Assembly: GCA_963728855.1 (NCBI GenBank)
Contig: CAVSLN010000012.1
Location: 124,001-188,000, forward strand
Length of the DNA stretch: 64,000 bases
Direction: 5' to 3'
Origin: AC-43 sp963728855
GTDB taxonomy: Bacteria > Actinomycetota > Actinomycetes > Mycobacteriales > Micromonosporaceae
The position numbers were made by a program, and so were the translations under genes. This document shows positions 53,516 through 62,569 of the stretch, in pieces (within the stretch, counting starts at the first letter, position 1; each line of letters opens with the position of its first letter). Under the pieces are notes generated by a model. That model did not search any database. It saw only the letters and a program-made list of their open reading frames with translations, and was not told the DNA's origin.

Positions 53516-54636
53516 CTGTGCCGGTTGTCCGAACCGCCCGTCGCCGAACCGCCCGTGACCGACGCGCCCGTCGTCCTGCGCGAGCACGCCGAGCAGCAGT
53601 TCGCCGACGAGCTGGCGTTGCTGGCCGCGAACGACGACCGGCCGCGCCCGCCTGGCTGGCGGCTGTCCCCGAGTGCCGTGGTGACCTACCTGCTCGGCGA
53701 CGGCGGACCGGGTCACGCCCAAGTACATCGGGCCGCGCCGGCTCATGGAGGTCGCCGTGGCGACCCTGGCCACCGACCGCGCGCTGCTGCTGCTCGGCGT
53801 GCCGGGCACCGCGAAGACCTGGGTCTCCGAGCACCTCGCGGCGGCGATCAGCGGCGACTCGACGCTGCTGGTCCAGGGCACCGCCGGTACGCCCGAGGAG
53901 GCCATCCGGTACGGCTGGAACTACGCCCGGCTGCTCGCCGACGGGCCGTCCCGGGCGGCGCTGGTGCCGAGCCCGGTCTACCGCGCCATGGAGGACGGCC
54001 GGATCGCCCGGGTCGAGGAGCTGACCCGGGTGCCCTCCGACGTGCAGGACACCTTCATCACCATCCTGTCCGAGAAGACGCTGCCGATCCCGGAGCTGGG
54101 CGAGGAGGTGCAGGCGCGCAAGGGCTTCAACGTCATCGCCACCGCGAACGACCGGGACCGGGGCGTCAACGAGCTGTCCTCGGCGCTGCGCCGCCGGTTC
54201 AACACGGTCGTGCTGCCGGTGCCGGCGACGGCCGACGAGGAGGTCGACATCGTCACCCGGCGGGTCGGCCGAGCTCGGGCGCTCGCTGGAGCTGCCGGAG
54301 GTACCCGCCGCGGTGGCGGAGATCCGCCGCGTGGTGACCGTGTTCCGGGAGCTGCGTGACGGGGTCACCGCGGACGGGCGTACCAAGCTCAAGTCGCCCA
54401 GCGGCACGCTGTCCACGGCCGAGGCGATCTCGGTGGTGACCAACGGGCTGGCGCTGGCCGCGCACTTCGGCGACGGGGTGCTGCGCCCCGGCGACGTGGC
54501 GGCCGGCATCCTCGGCGCGGTCGTCAAGGACCCGGTCGCCGACGCGGTGGTGTGGCAGGAGTACCTGGAGACCGTGGTCCGCGAGCGCGACGGCTGGCGG
54601 GACTTCTACCGGGCCGCCCGGGACGCGAGCCGATGA
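53512..54636 (+). pseudogene. MoxR-family AAA ATPase (YehL-like), two frameshifts
   Basis: Joined frames give an N-terminal segment (LREHAEQQFADELALLAANDDRPRPPGWRLSPSAVVTYLLG), then TPKYIGPRRLMEVAVATLATDRALLLLGVPGTAKTWVSEHLAAAI with Walker A. VPSDVQDTFITILSEKTLPIPELGEEV and FNVIATANDRDRGVNELSSALRRRFNTVVLPVP carry the sensor and arginine-finger regions. The C-terminus is VAEIRRVVTVFRELRDG. Breaks lie near 53703 and at an extra C near 54269. A further shift may separate ATG 53512 from the protein-like frame starting around TTG 53525. With corrected frames this is a complete chaperone-type ATPase and the engine of the operon. Confidence 0.85.
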
Positions 54637-54646
54637 GCCAAGCGAA

Positions 54647-54677
54647 GCGCGCCGACGGGCGGCGCACCGGGGCGCGC
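54647..54677. repeat. hairpin insert between MoxR and DUF5682 genes
   Basis: GCGCGCC (54647-54653) pairs with GGCGCGC (54671-54677). The 64-bp gap is the first real spacing in an otherwise overlapping operon, and it may terminate or weaken readthrough. Confidence 0.45.
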
Positions 54678-54700
54678 AGCGGAGTGAAGGTGGGCAGGCA

Positions 54701-57122
54701 GTGACCGCACCGATGGTCCTCGGTATCCGGCACCACGGGCCGGGCTCGGCCCGTGCGGTGGCCCGCGTGTTCGCGGCGTACCGGCCCGACGTCGTGCTGA
54801 TCGAGGGGCCGCCGGAGGCCGACGGGCTCGTGGGCCTGGCCGCCTCGGCGGACCTGCGGCCGCCGGTGGCGTTGCTGGCGTACCCGCTGGACGGGCCGGT
54901 CACCGGGCGGGCCGCGTTCTGGCCGTTCGCGGAGTTCTCGCCGGAGTGGCAGGCGATCCGCTGGGCGGTCGGCGCCGGGGTACCGGTGCGGTTCTGCGAC
55001 CTGCCGGCCGCGTACCGGCTGGCGCCCCCGCCCGCGCCGGCCAGCCCTGCGCCGGGGCCGGCCGACCCTGAGCCGGGGCCGACGGCCGCCGGGGAGCCGG
55101 GGCCCGCCGAAGCGCCCGACGTCGATGGCGCGGGCGAGCCGGACGAGCTGGCCGCCGCGGTGCGGGCCGACCCGATCGCGGCGCTGGCCGAGGCGGCCGG
55201 CTACGACGACCCCGAGCGCTGGTGGGAGGACGTGGTCGAGCACCGGTTCGACGAGGCCGCCGGGGACGACCCGGTGGCCGCCGCGCTCGAACCGTTCGCC
55301 GCGATCGCGGAGGCGATGGCCGAGGTGCGGGCAGGCTTGCCGCTGCCGCCGGGGGAGGAGCGCGACGAGGCGCGGCGGGAGGCGTACATGCGCACCGTGC
55401 TGCGCGCCGCGACCAAGGAGCACGACGCGGGTGGCCGTCGTGTGCGGGGCCTGGCACGTCCCGGCGCTGACCGGCAAGCTGCCGACCGCGAGCGCCGACG
55501 CCGCCGTCCTGCGCGGGCTGCCCAAGGCCAAGGTCGCCGCGACCTGGGTGCCGTGGACGCACGGACGGCTGGCGTCCTGGCAGGGGTACGGCGCCGGAGT
55601 GCGCTCGCCCGGCTGGTACCACCATCTGTTCACCGCGCCGGACTGGCCGGTCGAGCGCTGGCTGGTCCGGGTGGCCGCGGTGCTGCGCGCCGAGGACCTG
55701 TCCGTGTCCAGCGCCCACGTCATCGAGGCGGTCCGGCTGGCCGAGGCGCTGGCCGCCCTGCGCGGCCGGCCGCTGGCCGGGCTGTCCGAGGTGACCGAGG
55801 CGACCCGCTCGGTGCTGTGCGAGGGTGACGAGCTGCGGGTGGACCTGGTCAACCGCAAGGTGATCGTCGGCGAGCGGCTGGGTCGGGTACCGGACGACAC
55901 CCCGGCCGTACCGCTGGCCCGTGACGTCGCGGCCCTGCAGCGCCGGCTCAAGCTGGCGCCCGAGGCGCTGGTCCGCGACCTGGACCTCGACCTGCGTAAG
56001 GAGATCGACCTGGAGCGCAGCCGGCTGCTGCACCGGCTGCGGCTGCTCGGCGTCTCGTGGGGGAGCCCGACGGAGAACCGGCGCGGCAAGGGCACGTTCT
56101 GGGAGTCGTGGCGCCTGGCCTGGCAGCCGGAGTTCGCGGTGGAGCTCGTGGAGGCGAGCGGGTACGGGACCACCGTCGCCGCCGCGGCGGCCGCCAGGGT
56201 CGCCGAGCTGGCCACCGGCGCCGGTACCCTCGCCGAGATCACCGAGCTGGCCGAGCGGTGCCTGCTCGCCGACCTGCCGTCGGCGCTCGACGCCGTGCTC
56301 GGCGCGCTGCGGTCCCGGGCCGCCCTCGACACCGACGTGGCGCACCTGATGGCGGCCCTGCCGGCGCTCGCCCGTACGCTGCGCTACGGCGACGTACGGG
56401 GCACCGACACCAGCGCGCTCCGTACGGTCGCCGAGGGCCTGCTGGTACGCATCTGCGTCGGGCTGCCGGTCGCCGTCGCCGCGCTCGACGACACCGCCGC
56501 GACCGCGATGCGCCAGTACGTCGACCGGGTGAACGACGCCGTACCCCTCCTCGACAGCGGCGCCGGGGACAGCGGCGCCGGGGACGGCGGCGCGGAGAAC
56601 AGCGGTGCCGGGAACGCTCCGGCGCGGGACCGGTGGCTGGCGACGCTCGACCGGCTCGCCGGCCGGGACGACCTGCACGGGCTGCTCGCCGGTCGGCTGA
56701 GCCGGCTGCTGCTGGACGCCGGGCGGCTCGCCGCCGAGGAGGCGCACCGGCGGCTCGGGCTGGTGCTCACCGTCGGCGTACCACCGGCCCGGGGCGCGGC
56801 CTGGATCGAGGGCTTCCTCGCCGGTGGTGGCCTGCTGCTGGTGCACGACGAGCGGCTGCTCCGGCTGGTCGACGCCTGGCTCGCCGGCATCCGCGCGGAG
56901 ACATTCATCGATGTCCTTCCGTTGCTCCGGCGTACCTTCGGCAGCTTCGCCGCCCCGGAACGGCGGGCGATCGGCGACCGCGCCCGCCGCCTCGACAGCA
57001 CCGCACCGTCCACTGTGGACAGTGACACCGAGCTGGTTGACCCGGAGCGCGCCGCCCTCGTCCTGCCCTCCGTGGCTCTGCTGCTCGGCTGGGACCGTGC
57101 CCCTGAGCTGGAGCATCGGTGA
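54701..57122 (+). pseudogene. DUF5682 protein (YehM-like), one frameshift
   Basis: The first frame from GTG 54701 reads MVLGIRHHGPGSARAVARVFAAYRPDVVLIEGPPEADGL, the DUF5682 signature, and continues to HDA near 55430. An extra G at about 55429-55431 moves the rest into another frame: VAVVCGAWHVPALTGKLPTA, TWVPWTHGRLASWQGYGAGVRSPGWYHHL, and on to APELEHR at 57122. Combined length is about 806 residues. A short in-frame tandem repeat (SGAGDSGAGDGGAENSGAGN) lies at 56563-56610. Partner of MoxR and VWA proteins in related operons; biochemical role unknown. Confidence 0.85.
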
Positions 57123-57163
57123 GCCCGCGACCGTGGGGGGCGGGTATGTGCCTGCTTCGCGCT

Positions 57164-57178
57164 ACTCACGACGTGAGT
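57164..57178. promoter_or_regulatory. palindrome ACTCAC-GAC-GTGAGT upstream of VWA gene
   Basis: A perfect 6-bp dyad with 3-base centre in the 145-bp gap before the VWA gene. A degenerate repeat-like stretch (GTCAGCGACTGGGCGCCGCG, then GTCAGCCCACTGGGCGCGAC) follows at about 57206-57246, resembling family B. The gap may hold an internal promoter. Confidence 0.45.
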
Positions 57179-57267
57179 TCTTACGCACCTGGTGAGTGGC
57201 GCCTGTCAGCGACTGGGCGCCGCGGTCAGCCCACTGGGCGCGACGCGAGCGAACGAAAGGCAACTCG

Positions 57268-58431
57268 ATGAGCGAAGACGAACGGATGCGGCGCTGGCGG
57301 CTGGTGCTCGGCGGTGCCGCCGCCGAGACCACCGGGTGCGTACTGGCCGGCAACGACGCCGGGATCGACGGGGCGCTCGCCGCGCTGTACGGGTCGGACG
57401 GCGGGCCCGACCGGCACCGCGAGCGGTCCGGCGGGCTGGGCGCCTCCGCCCCGAACGTGGCCCGCTGGCTCGGGGACATCCGCGCGTACTTCCCCAGCAC
57501 GGTCGTCCAGGTCATGCAGGCCGACGCGATCGAGCGGCTGAACCTGCACCGGCTGCTGCTGGAGCCGGAGATGCTCGACGCGGTCGAGCCCGACATCCAC
57601 CTGGTCGGCACGCTGCTGTCGCTGACCGGGGTCATGCCGGAGGCGACCAAGCACGCCGCCCGGCAGGTGGTCGCCCGGGTGGTTGCCGAGCTGGAGCGGC
57701 GACTGGAGCAGAAGACCCGGGCGGCGGTGACCGGCGCCCTCAACCGCGCTGCCCGCATCAACCGGCCCCGGCACCGGGACATCGACTGGAACCGTACGAT
57801 CCGCGCCAACCTCGCGCACTACCAGCCCGACTACCGTACGGTCATCCCGCAGCGGCTCATCGGGTACGGCCGGCGGGCCAGCGCCGTCCAGCGCGACGTG
57901 GTGCTCTGTGTCGACCAGTCCGGCTCGATGGCCGCCTCGGTCGTCTACTCCGGTGTGTTCTCCGCGGTGCTGGCGAGCATGAAGGCGCTGAAGACCTCGC
58001 TGGTCGTGTTCGACACCGCGGTCGTGGACCTGACCGAGAAGCTGGCCGACCCGGTGGAGGTGCTGTTCGGTACCCAGCTCGGCGGCGGTACGGACATCAA
58101 CCGCGCGGTCGCCTACGGGCAGGGACTCATCACCCGACCCCGCGACTCGATCTTCATCCTGATCAGCGACCTGTACGAGGGCGGCGTACGGGAGGAGATG
58201 CTGCGCCGGGTGGCCTCGATGACGGCCGCCGGCGTACAGGTGATCGCGCTGCTGGCACTGTCCGACGAGGGTGCGCCCGCGTTCGACCGGGACAACGCGG
58301 CCGCGCTGAACGCACTGGGCGTGCCCGCGTTCGCCTGTACGCCGGACGCCTTCCCCGAGCTGATGGCCGCCGCGATCGAGCGCCGCGACCTGACCGCCCT
58401 GGTAGCCGGGCTGACGGAGGGACGGACCTGA
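57268..58431 (+). CDS. VWA-domain protein (YehP-like)
   Basis: 387 residues from ATG 57268. The N-terminal half is helical (MRRWRLVLGGAAAETTGCVL, VARWLGDIRAYFPSTVVQVMQADAIERLNLHRLLLEPEML). The VWA domain begins at DVVLCVDQSGSMAASVVYSGVFSAVLASM with MIDAS DxSxS at D216, TDINRAVAYGQGL supplies the MIDAS Thr, and SIFILISDLYEGG the Asp. VWA partners of MoxR ATPases present substrates or metal. It completes the SWIM/DUF5691/MoxR/DUF5682/VWA set; an in-frame upstream extension to 57196 is repeat-derived and unlikely. Confidence 0.92.
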   Translation: MSEDERMRRWRLVLGGAAAETTGCVLAGNDAGIDGALAALYGSDGGPDRHRERSGGLGASAPNVARWLGDIRAYFPSTVVQVMQADAIERLNLHRLLLEPEMLDAVEPDIHLVGTLLSLTGVMPEATKHAARQVVARVVAELERRLEQKTRAAVTGALNRAARINRPRHRDIDWNRTIRANLAHYQPDYRTVIPQRLIGYGRRASAVQRDVVLCVDQSGSMAASVVYSGVFSAVLASMKALKTSLVVFDTAVVDLTEKLADPVEVLFGTQLGGGTDINRAVAYGQGLITRPRDSIFILISDLYEGGVREEMLRRVASMTAAGVQVIALLALSDEGAPAFDRDNAAALNALGVPAFACTPDAFPELMAAAIERRDLTALVAGLTEGRT

Positions 58432-58459
58432 CCGGAGCAAGGCCGATAATCTGAGAACC

Positions 58460-59200
58460 ATGGACATACCGGAGGTACGGCGCCCGGTCATGCACCAGGA
58501 CTGGCGGTCGCTGACGTTCCTGCACTGGCGGTACCCGCCCGAGGTGGTCCGGCCGCACCTGCCCGACGGGCTCGAGGTCGACACGTACGACGGCTGCGCC
58601 TGGGTGGGGCTCGTCCCGTTCGTCATGGACCGCGTACGGGCACCCGTCGGGCCGCCCGCGCCGTGGCTGTCGCGCTTTCCGGAGACCAACGTGCGGACGT
58701 ACGTACGCGGACCCGACGGGCAGCCGGCCATCTGGTTCTTCTCGCTCGACGCGGCCCGGCTGCCCGTGGTGCTGACCGGGCGCGCCGGGTACGGGCTGCC
58801 GTACATGTGGTCGGCCATGGGAGTGCGCCGCGACGGGGACACGGTGACGTACCGCAGCCGCCGCCGGTGGCCCGGACCGCGCGACGCGGGCTGCTTCGCC
58901 CGGGTGGTGTTCGGCGCGCCGATCGCTGACCCCGGGCCGCTGGAGGTCTTCCTCACCGCCCGGTTCCACCTCTACAGCGTCTGGGCCGGCCGGCTCGTCA
59001 CCGCCACCGCGGCGCACCCGCCCTGGCCGTTGCGGCACGGGCGGGTCGAGGAACTGCGCCAGGACCTCGTACCGGCGGCGGGTCTGCCGGCCCCCGACGG
59101 CGCGCAACTGGTCCACACGTCCGAGGGGGTCTCGGTCCGGATCAGCGCGTGGCGGTCGGTGGGCCGGGCGCACGCCGGCCCGCCCGCGGTCCGCCGGTAG
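58460..59200 (+). CDS. DUF2071 (YqjF-like) protein
   Basis: 246 residues from ATG 58460, 28 bases after the VWA gene. The family start is clear: VMHQDWRSLTFLHWRYPPEVVRPHLPDGLEVDTYDGCAWVGLVPFVMDRVR. FPETNVRTYVRGPDGQPAIWFFSLDAARLPVVLTGRAGYGLPYMWSAM follows, then FLTARFHLYS near the end. The fold is related to acetoacetate decarboxylase but lacks a recognised catalytic Lys; function unknown. It may ride on the preceding operon. Confidence 0.9.
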   Translation: MDIPEVRRPVMHQDWRSLTFLHWRYPPEVVRPHLPDGLEVDTYDGCAWVGLVPFVMDRVRAPVGPPAPWLSRFPETNVRTYVRGPDGQPAIWFFSLDAARLPVVLTGRAGYGLPYMWSAMGVRRDGDTVTYRSRRRWPGPRDAGCFARVVFGAPIADPGPLEVFLTARFHLYSVWAGRLVTATAAHPPWPLRHGRVEELRQDLVPAAGLPAPDGAQLVHTSEGVSVRISAWRSVGRAHAGPPAVRR

Positions 59201-59226
59201 GCCGGCACCCGCGTCGGCGGTGCAGC

Positions 59227-59874
59227 TCAGGGTGCCGGGTAGGAGGTGACCGCCAAGACCGCCAGCCGTACCCGGTTGGGGCAGCCGGTCTTCGTCATCA
59301 GGTTCGCCACGTGCGTCTTCACGGTGGTGACCCCGAGGTGCAGCCGCTCGGCGATCTCGGCGTTGGCCAGCCCCTCGCCGACCAGCTTCAGCACCTCCCG
59401 CTCGCGCGGGGTCAACTCCGGCCCCGGCCCGGCCTCGGCGGCCGTACCGGCCCGGGACCGTACCGCCTGGTGGACGAGGCGGCGCAGCACGGCCGGTGAG
59501 AACGGGCTGTCTCCGTCGGCGGCCCGGCGTACCGCGTCGAGCAGGTCGGCCGGAGCGACGTCCTTGGCGAGGAAGCCGCACGCACCGGCGGCCAGCGCCG
59601 GGTACAGGTGCGCGTCGTCATCGAAGGTCGTGAGTACGACGACCCGGGTAGCCGGCCGGGCGGCCAGGATCCGGGCGGTCGCGGCCGTACCGTCGAGCCC
59701 GGGCATCCGCAGGTCCATGAGCACGACGTCGGGGCGTAGCTGGTCGGCCAGCCGTACCCCCTCCACGCCGTTGCTCGCCTCGCCCACGACCTGCACGTCG
59801 CTCGCGGACTCGCACAGCATCCGCAGCCCGGCGCGGATCAACTGCTGGTCGTCCACCAGCAAGACGCGGATCAT
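59227..59874 (-). CDS. NarL-type response regulator
   Basis: 215 residues. The receiver domain is complete: acidic pair in VLLVDDQQLIRAGL, phospho-acceptor in VVLMDLRMPGLDG, Thr in VVVLTTFDDD, Lys in GFLAKDVAPADLL. The LuxR HTH is LTPREREVLKLVGEGLANAEIAERLHLGVTTVKTHVANLMTKTG. Its ATG overlaps the histidine kinase stop by 4 bases (59871-59874), so the two form a translationally coupled two-component system. The target is unknown. Confidence 0.95.
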   Translation of the reverse strand: MIRVLLVDDQQLIRAGLRMLCESASDVQVVGEASNGVEGVRLADQLRPDVVLMDLRMPGLDGTAATARILAARPATRVVVLTTFDDDAHLYPALAAGACGFLAKDVAPADLLDAVRRAADGDSPFSPAVLRRLVHQAVRSRAGTAAEAGPGPELTPREREVLKLVGEGLANAEIAERLHLGVTTVKTHVANLMTKTGCPNRVRLAVLAVTSYPAP

Positions 59875-61022
59875 GGGGTGAGCACCGGAACCTCGGCGGC
59901 CAGGCGCCAGCCGGGGTCGGCGGGGCCGGCCTCCAGTCGTCCGCCGACCAGCGCGAGCCGCTCGCGCAGGCCGGCCAGGCCGTGGCCGGGCTGGCCGGCC
60001 GGCGCCACGGCGCCGCCGCCGTCGTCGCTGATCTCCACCCGGGCGGTGCGGTCAGCGCCGAACTCCACCCGTAGCCGCGCCTTCGCGGCCGGCCCGGCGT
60101 GCTTGGCCACGTTGGTCAGGCCCTCCTGCACGAGGCGCAGCACCACGAGCCCGGATACCGCGTCGAGCCCGGCGACCGCCGGGTCGATCTCGGCGTCCAC
60201 GACGAGCCCCGACTGCGTGCCCCGGTCGACGACGGCGGCCAGCACGGCGGGCAGCTCCTCCGGCTGGACGAGCAGCGAGCCCAGGTCGGCGTGGACCGCG
60301 CCCGGGTCGCGCAGCACGCCGACCAGGTGCCGCAGGTCGGCGAGGGCCGTGGTGGCCGCGGTGTGCACGTCGTCGAGCACCTCCGCCACCCGCGGGTCGG
60401 TACGGGGAAGCACGTGCCGCGCCACCGCGACCCGCAGCGCGATCGAGGCGACGTGGTGCGCGACGACGTCGTGCAGCTCCCGCGCCACGGCCGTACGCTC
60501 GGCCAGCCGCGCCGTCTGGGTGCTCAGCTCACGGTTGCGCTCCGCCTGCGCCGCGCGCTCCCGGGCCTGGCGCATGTTCTGCCATACCGAGCGCAGGTAC
60601 GCGCCGACCAGTACGGGCACCACGACCATCCACGCCATCGAGTAGGCGGCGTTGGCCAGGCCCATCCGGGGCACGGCCGGTACGAGGACGGCGGCCAGGG
60701 CACCGGCCCCGACCAGAGTCGGCCAGCCCCACCGGCGTACCGCGAGCTCGACCAGCGCAAAGCTCGCCATCACCAGCGTGGTCACCGGTGGGCCGTGCAG
60801 CAGCCAGCCGGCGGTGCCGACGAGCCCGGCCTGGCCGAGCGCCACGGTCAACGGGAGGAACCCGCCGGCGAGGCTCAGCACGGCCGACCCGAGCGCGAAC
60901 ACCAACAGCGCCGCGGGCGGCTGCCGGCCCGGCGCGTCGAAGATCAGCACGTCGGCGACCGCGGCCGGCAGGACGGGCAGCCGTACCAGGCCGAACCGGT
61001 CGCCGACCAGACGCAGGGACAT
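59871..61022 (-). CDS. sensor histidine kinase (HisKA_3 type)
   Basis: 383 residues from ATG 61022. Five or so membrane helices fill residues 20-160 (ALLVFALGSAVLSLAGGFLPLTVAL, AAYSMAWMVVVPVLVGAYL), with no large extracellular sensor. Dimerisation and phospho-acceptor His lie in ARELHDVVAHHVASIALRVAVARHVL, and the ATPase domain in VLRLVQEGLTNVAKHAG, VEISDDGGGAV and GHGLAGLRERLALVGG. It phosphorylates the overlapping NarL-type regulator. The membrane-embedded sensor suggests envelope stress sensing, but the ligand cannot be inferred. Confidence 0.94.
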   Translation of the reverse strand: MSLRLVGDRFGLVRLPVLPAAVADVLIFDAPGRQPPAALLVFALGSAVLSLAGGFLPLTVALGQAGLVGTAGWLLHGPPVTTLVMASFALVELAVRRWGWPTLVGAGALAAVLVPAVPRMGLANAAYSMAWMVVVPVLVGAYLRSVWQNMRQARERAAQAERNRELSTQTARLAERTAVARELHDVVAHHVASIALRVAVARHVLPRTDPRVAEVLDDVHTAATTALADLRHLVGVLRDPGAVHADLGSLLVQPEELPAVLAAVVDRGTQSGLVVDAEIDPAVAGLDAVSGLVVLRLVQEGLTNVAKHAGPAAKARLRVEFGADRTARVEISDDGGGAVAPAGQPGHGLAGLRERLALVGGRLEAGPADPGWRLAAEVPVLTP

Positions 61023-61153
61023 GGTCCGACGGTACGGCGACGCCGTACCCGTCGGGCTCCTCCCGGAGGAGGAGGCGCGCTCCTGCCCCGGGTCCGCGGG
61101 TGCGCCCCCGGTGCGGAGGCGGGCGGTCGTAGCGGGCCGGGAGGATGTCGGGC

Positions 61154-62077
61154 ATGACGACGCTTGGGCAGGTTCACCGCTGGCACCGGCCGCTCGTGGC
61201 CTTCAACGGCGCGCTGGTGGCGCTGGCCGTCGTGGCCGCCGTCGGGGTGTTTGTCGACCACCGCACCCTCGGGGGCGTACCGATCTGGACCAAGCCGCTG
61301 AAGTTCGCGATCTCCGGCACGCTGTACGGGTTCGTCATCGCCTGGATGCTCTCGCTCATCCGCCGGGGTCCCCGGGTCGCCTGGTGGGCCGGTACGGTGA
61401 TCATGGCAACCCTGGCGATCGAGATCGTGGTCATCGTCGGGCAGGTCATCCGCGGCCGGCCCAGCCACTACAACGTGTCCACCCCGCTGGACGCCGCGCT
61501 CTTCGGCACGATGGGCGTCGCGATCCTCGTGCTGTGGCTGGCCAACCTGGTCGTCGCGGTGCTGCTGCTGCGCGAGCGGGTCGCCGACCCGGCGCTGGCC
61601 TGGGCGATCCGGCTGAGCATGGTCATCATGATCGGTGGTATCAGCCTGGCCTTCCTCATGACCGTACCGACGCCCGAGCAGCGCCAGGGGATCAGCGCCG
61701 GGATAGCCCCGACGATGGTCGGCGGGCACAGCGTCGGGGTACCGGACGGCGGGCCGTCGATGCCGCTGACCGGGTGGAGCACCACCGGCGGAGACCTGCG
61801 CATCCCGCACTTCCTCGGTCTCCACGCGCTGCAGGCACTGCCGTTGCTGGTGCTGGCGCTGCGCAGGTTCCCCGCGCCGGTCCAGGTGCGGCTCGTGTTC
61901 GTGGCCGCCGGTACGTACGCCGGGCTGGTCGGGCTGGTGCTCTGGCAGGCGCTGCGCGGCCAGCCGCTCATCCATCCCGACGCGCTCACGCTCGGCGCGC
62001 TCGCGGGGCTGCTGGCCGTCGCCGGTACCGCCGCGGTCCTGGTGGTCCGCCGCGCCCCCGCCCCGGCGGTGGTCTGA
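61154..62077 (+). CDS. multi-pass membrane protein of unknown function
   Basis: 307 residues. ATG 61154 is chosen because GGGAGG lies 9 bases upstream; ATG 61145 would abut it. About seven helices are predicted (LVAFNGALVALAVVAAVGVFV, AISGTLYGFVIAWMLSLI, VIMATLAIEIVVIVGQVIRG, ALFGTMGVAILVLWLANLVVAVLLL, FLGLHALQALPLLVLALRRF, TYAGLVGLVLWQALRG). The loop between helices carries SHYNVSTPLDAALF and LTGWSTTGGDLRIPHFLGLHAL, which are family-like in actinobacterial membrane proteins. Its stop touches the next ATG, so the pair is an operon. Confidence 0.82.
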   Translation: MTTLGQVHRWHRPLVAFNGALVALAVVAAVGVFVDHRTLGGVPIWTKPLKFAISGTLYGFVIAWMLSLIRRGPRVAWWAGTVIMATLAIEIVVIVGQVIRGRPSHYNVSTPLDAALFGTMGVAILVLWLANLVVAVLLLRERVADPALAWAIRLSMVIMIGGISLAFLMTVPTPEQRQGISAGIAPTMVGGHSVGVPDGGPSMPLTGWSTTGGDLRIPHFLGLHALQALPLLVLALRRFPAPVQVRLVFVAAGTYAGLVGLVLWQALRGQPLIHPDALTLGALAGLLAVAGTAAVLVVRRAPAPAVV

Positions 62078-62569
62078 ATGGCGGCCGTGCTGTTCCAACT
62101 GGTGTTCCTGGTGGCGGCGCCGTTCTGGGCGCTGATGATCCTGGCGCCCACCTGGTCGTGGACCCGGCGCATCGCGGGCTCGCCGCTGGTCGTGCTCCCG
62201 CCCGTCCTCGTGTACGCCATCCTCGTGCTCGCCCACCTCACCGTCGTCCTGCCGGCGGTGGCCCGCCCGACGCTCGACGGCGTGCGGGAACTGCTCGGCA
62301 CCCCCGACGGCGCGGCCGCCGGCTGGGCCCACTTCATCGCCTTCGACCTGTTCGTCGGCCGGTGGATCTACCTCGACAGCCGGCGCGCCGGCCGCCACCC
62401 GCTGCTGATGGCGCCGGTCCTGGTGCTCACCATCCTGCTCGGTCCGCTCGGCCTGCTGGTCTACCTCGCCATCCGGTTCACCGGCCCGGCTGGTGGTTCA
62501 CTGAAGAACGCCGCCTTTCCGGTCCAGCCCAAGTGCTGGCCCGCGACGGGTACCGGGAGGAGAGCGCCG
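62078..62569 (+). CDS. ABA4-like membrane protein, open through a repeat into caiB-like gene
   Basis: Residues 1-145 form a four-helix membrane protein (FQLVFLVAAPFWALMILAPTWSWTRRIAGSPLVVLPPVLVYAILVLAHL, AAAGWAHFIAFDLFVGRWIYLDSRRAG, VLVLTILLGPLGLLVYLAIRF), like the ABA DEFICIENT 4 family. Instead of stopping after FTGPAGG, the frame passes through a family A repeat (KNAAFPVQPKCWPATG) and joins, in frame, the CaiB-type gene at 62570. The native stop seems to have been removed or replaced by the repeat, so a 537-residue fusion is possible. Confidence 0.78.
62510..62546 (-). repeat. dispersed repeat family A, copy at gene junction
   Basis: GCCGCCTTTCCGGTCCAGCC begins the 37-base copy. It lies exactly between the membrane domain and the start region of the CoA transferase and contains no stop in the shared frame. 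Confidence 0.85.

Noticed and set aside
57196..57267. Longer N-terminus of the VWA protein
   Set aside because: The extra residues (VSDWAPRSAHWARRERTKGN) come from a repeat-like stretch; ATG 57268 gives the protein-like start.
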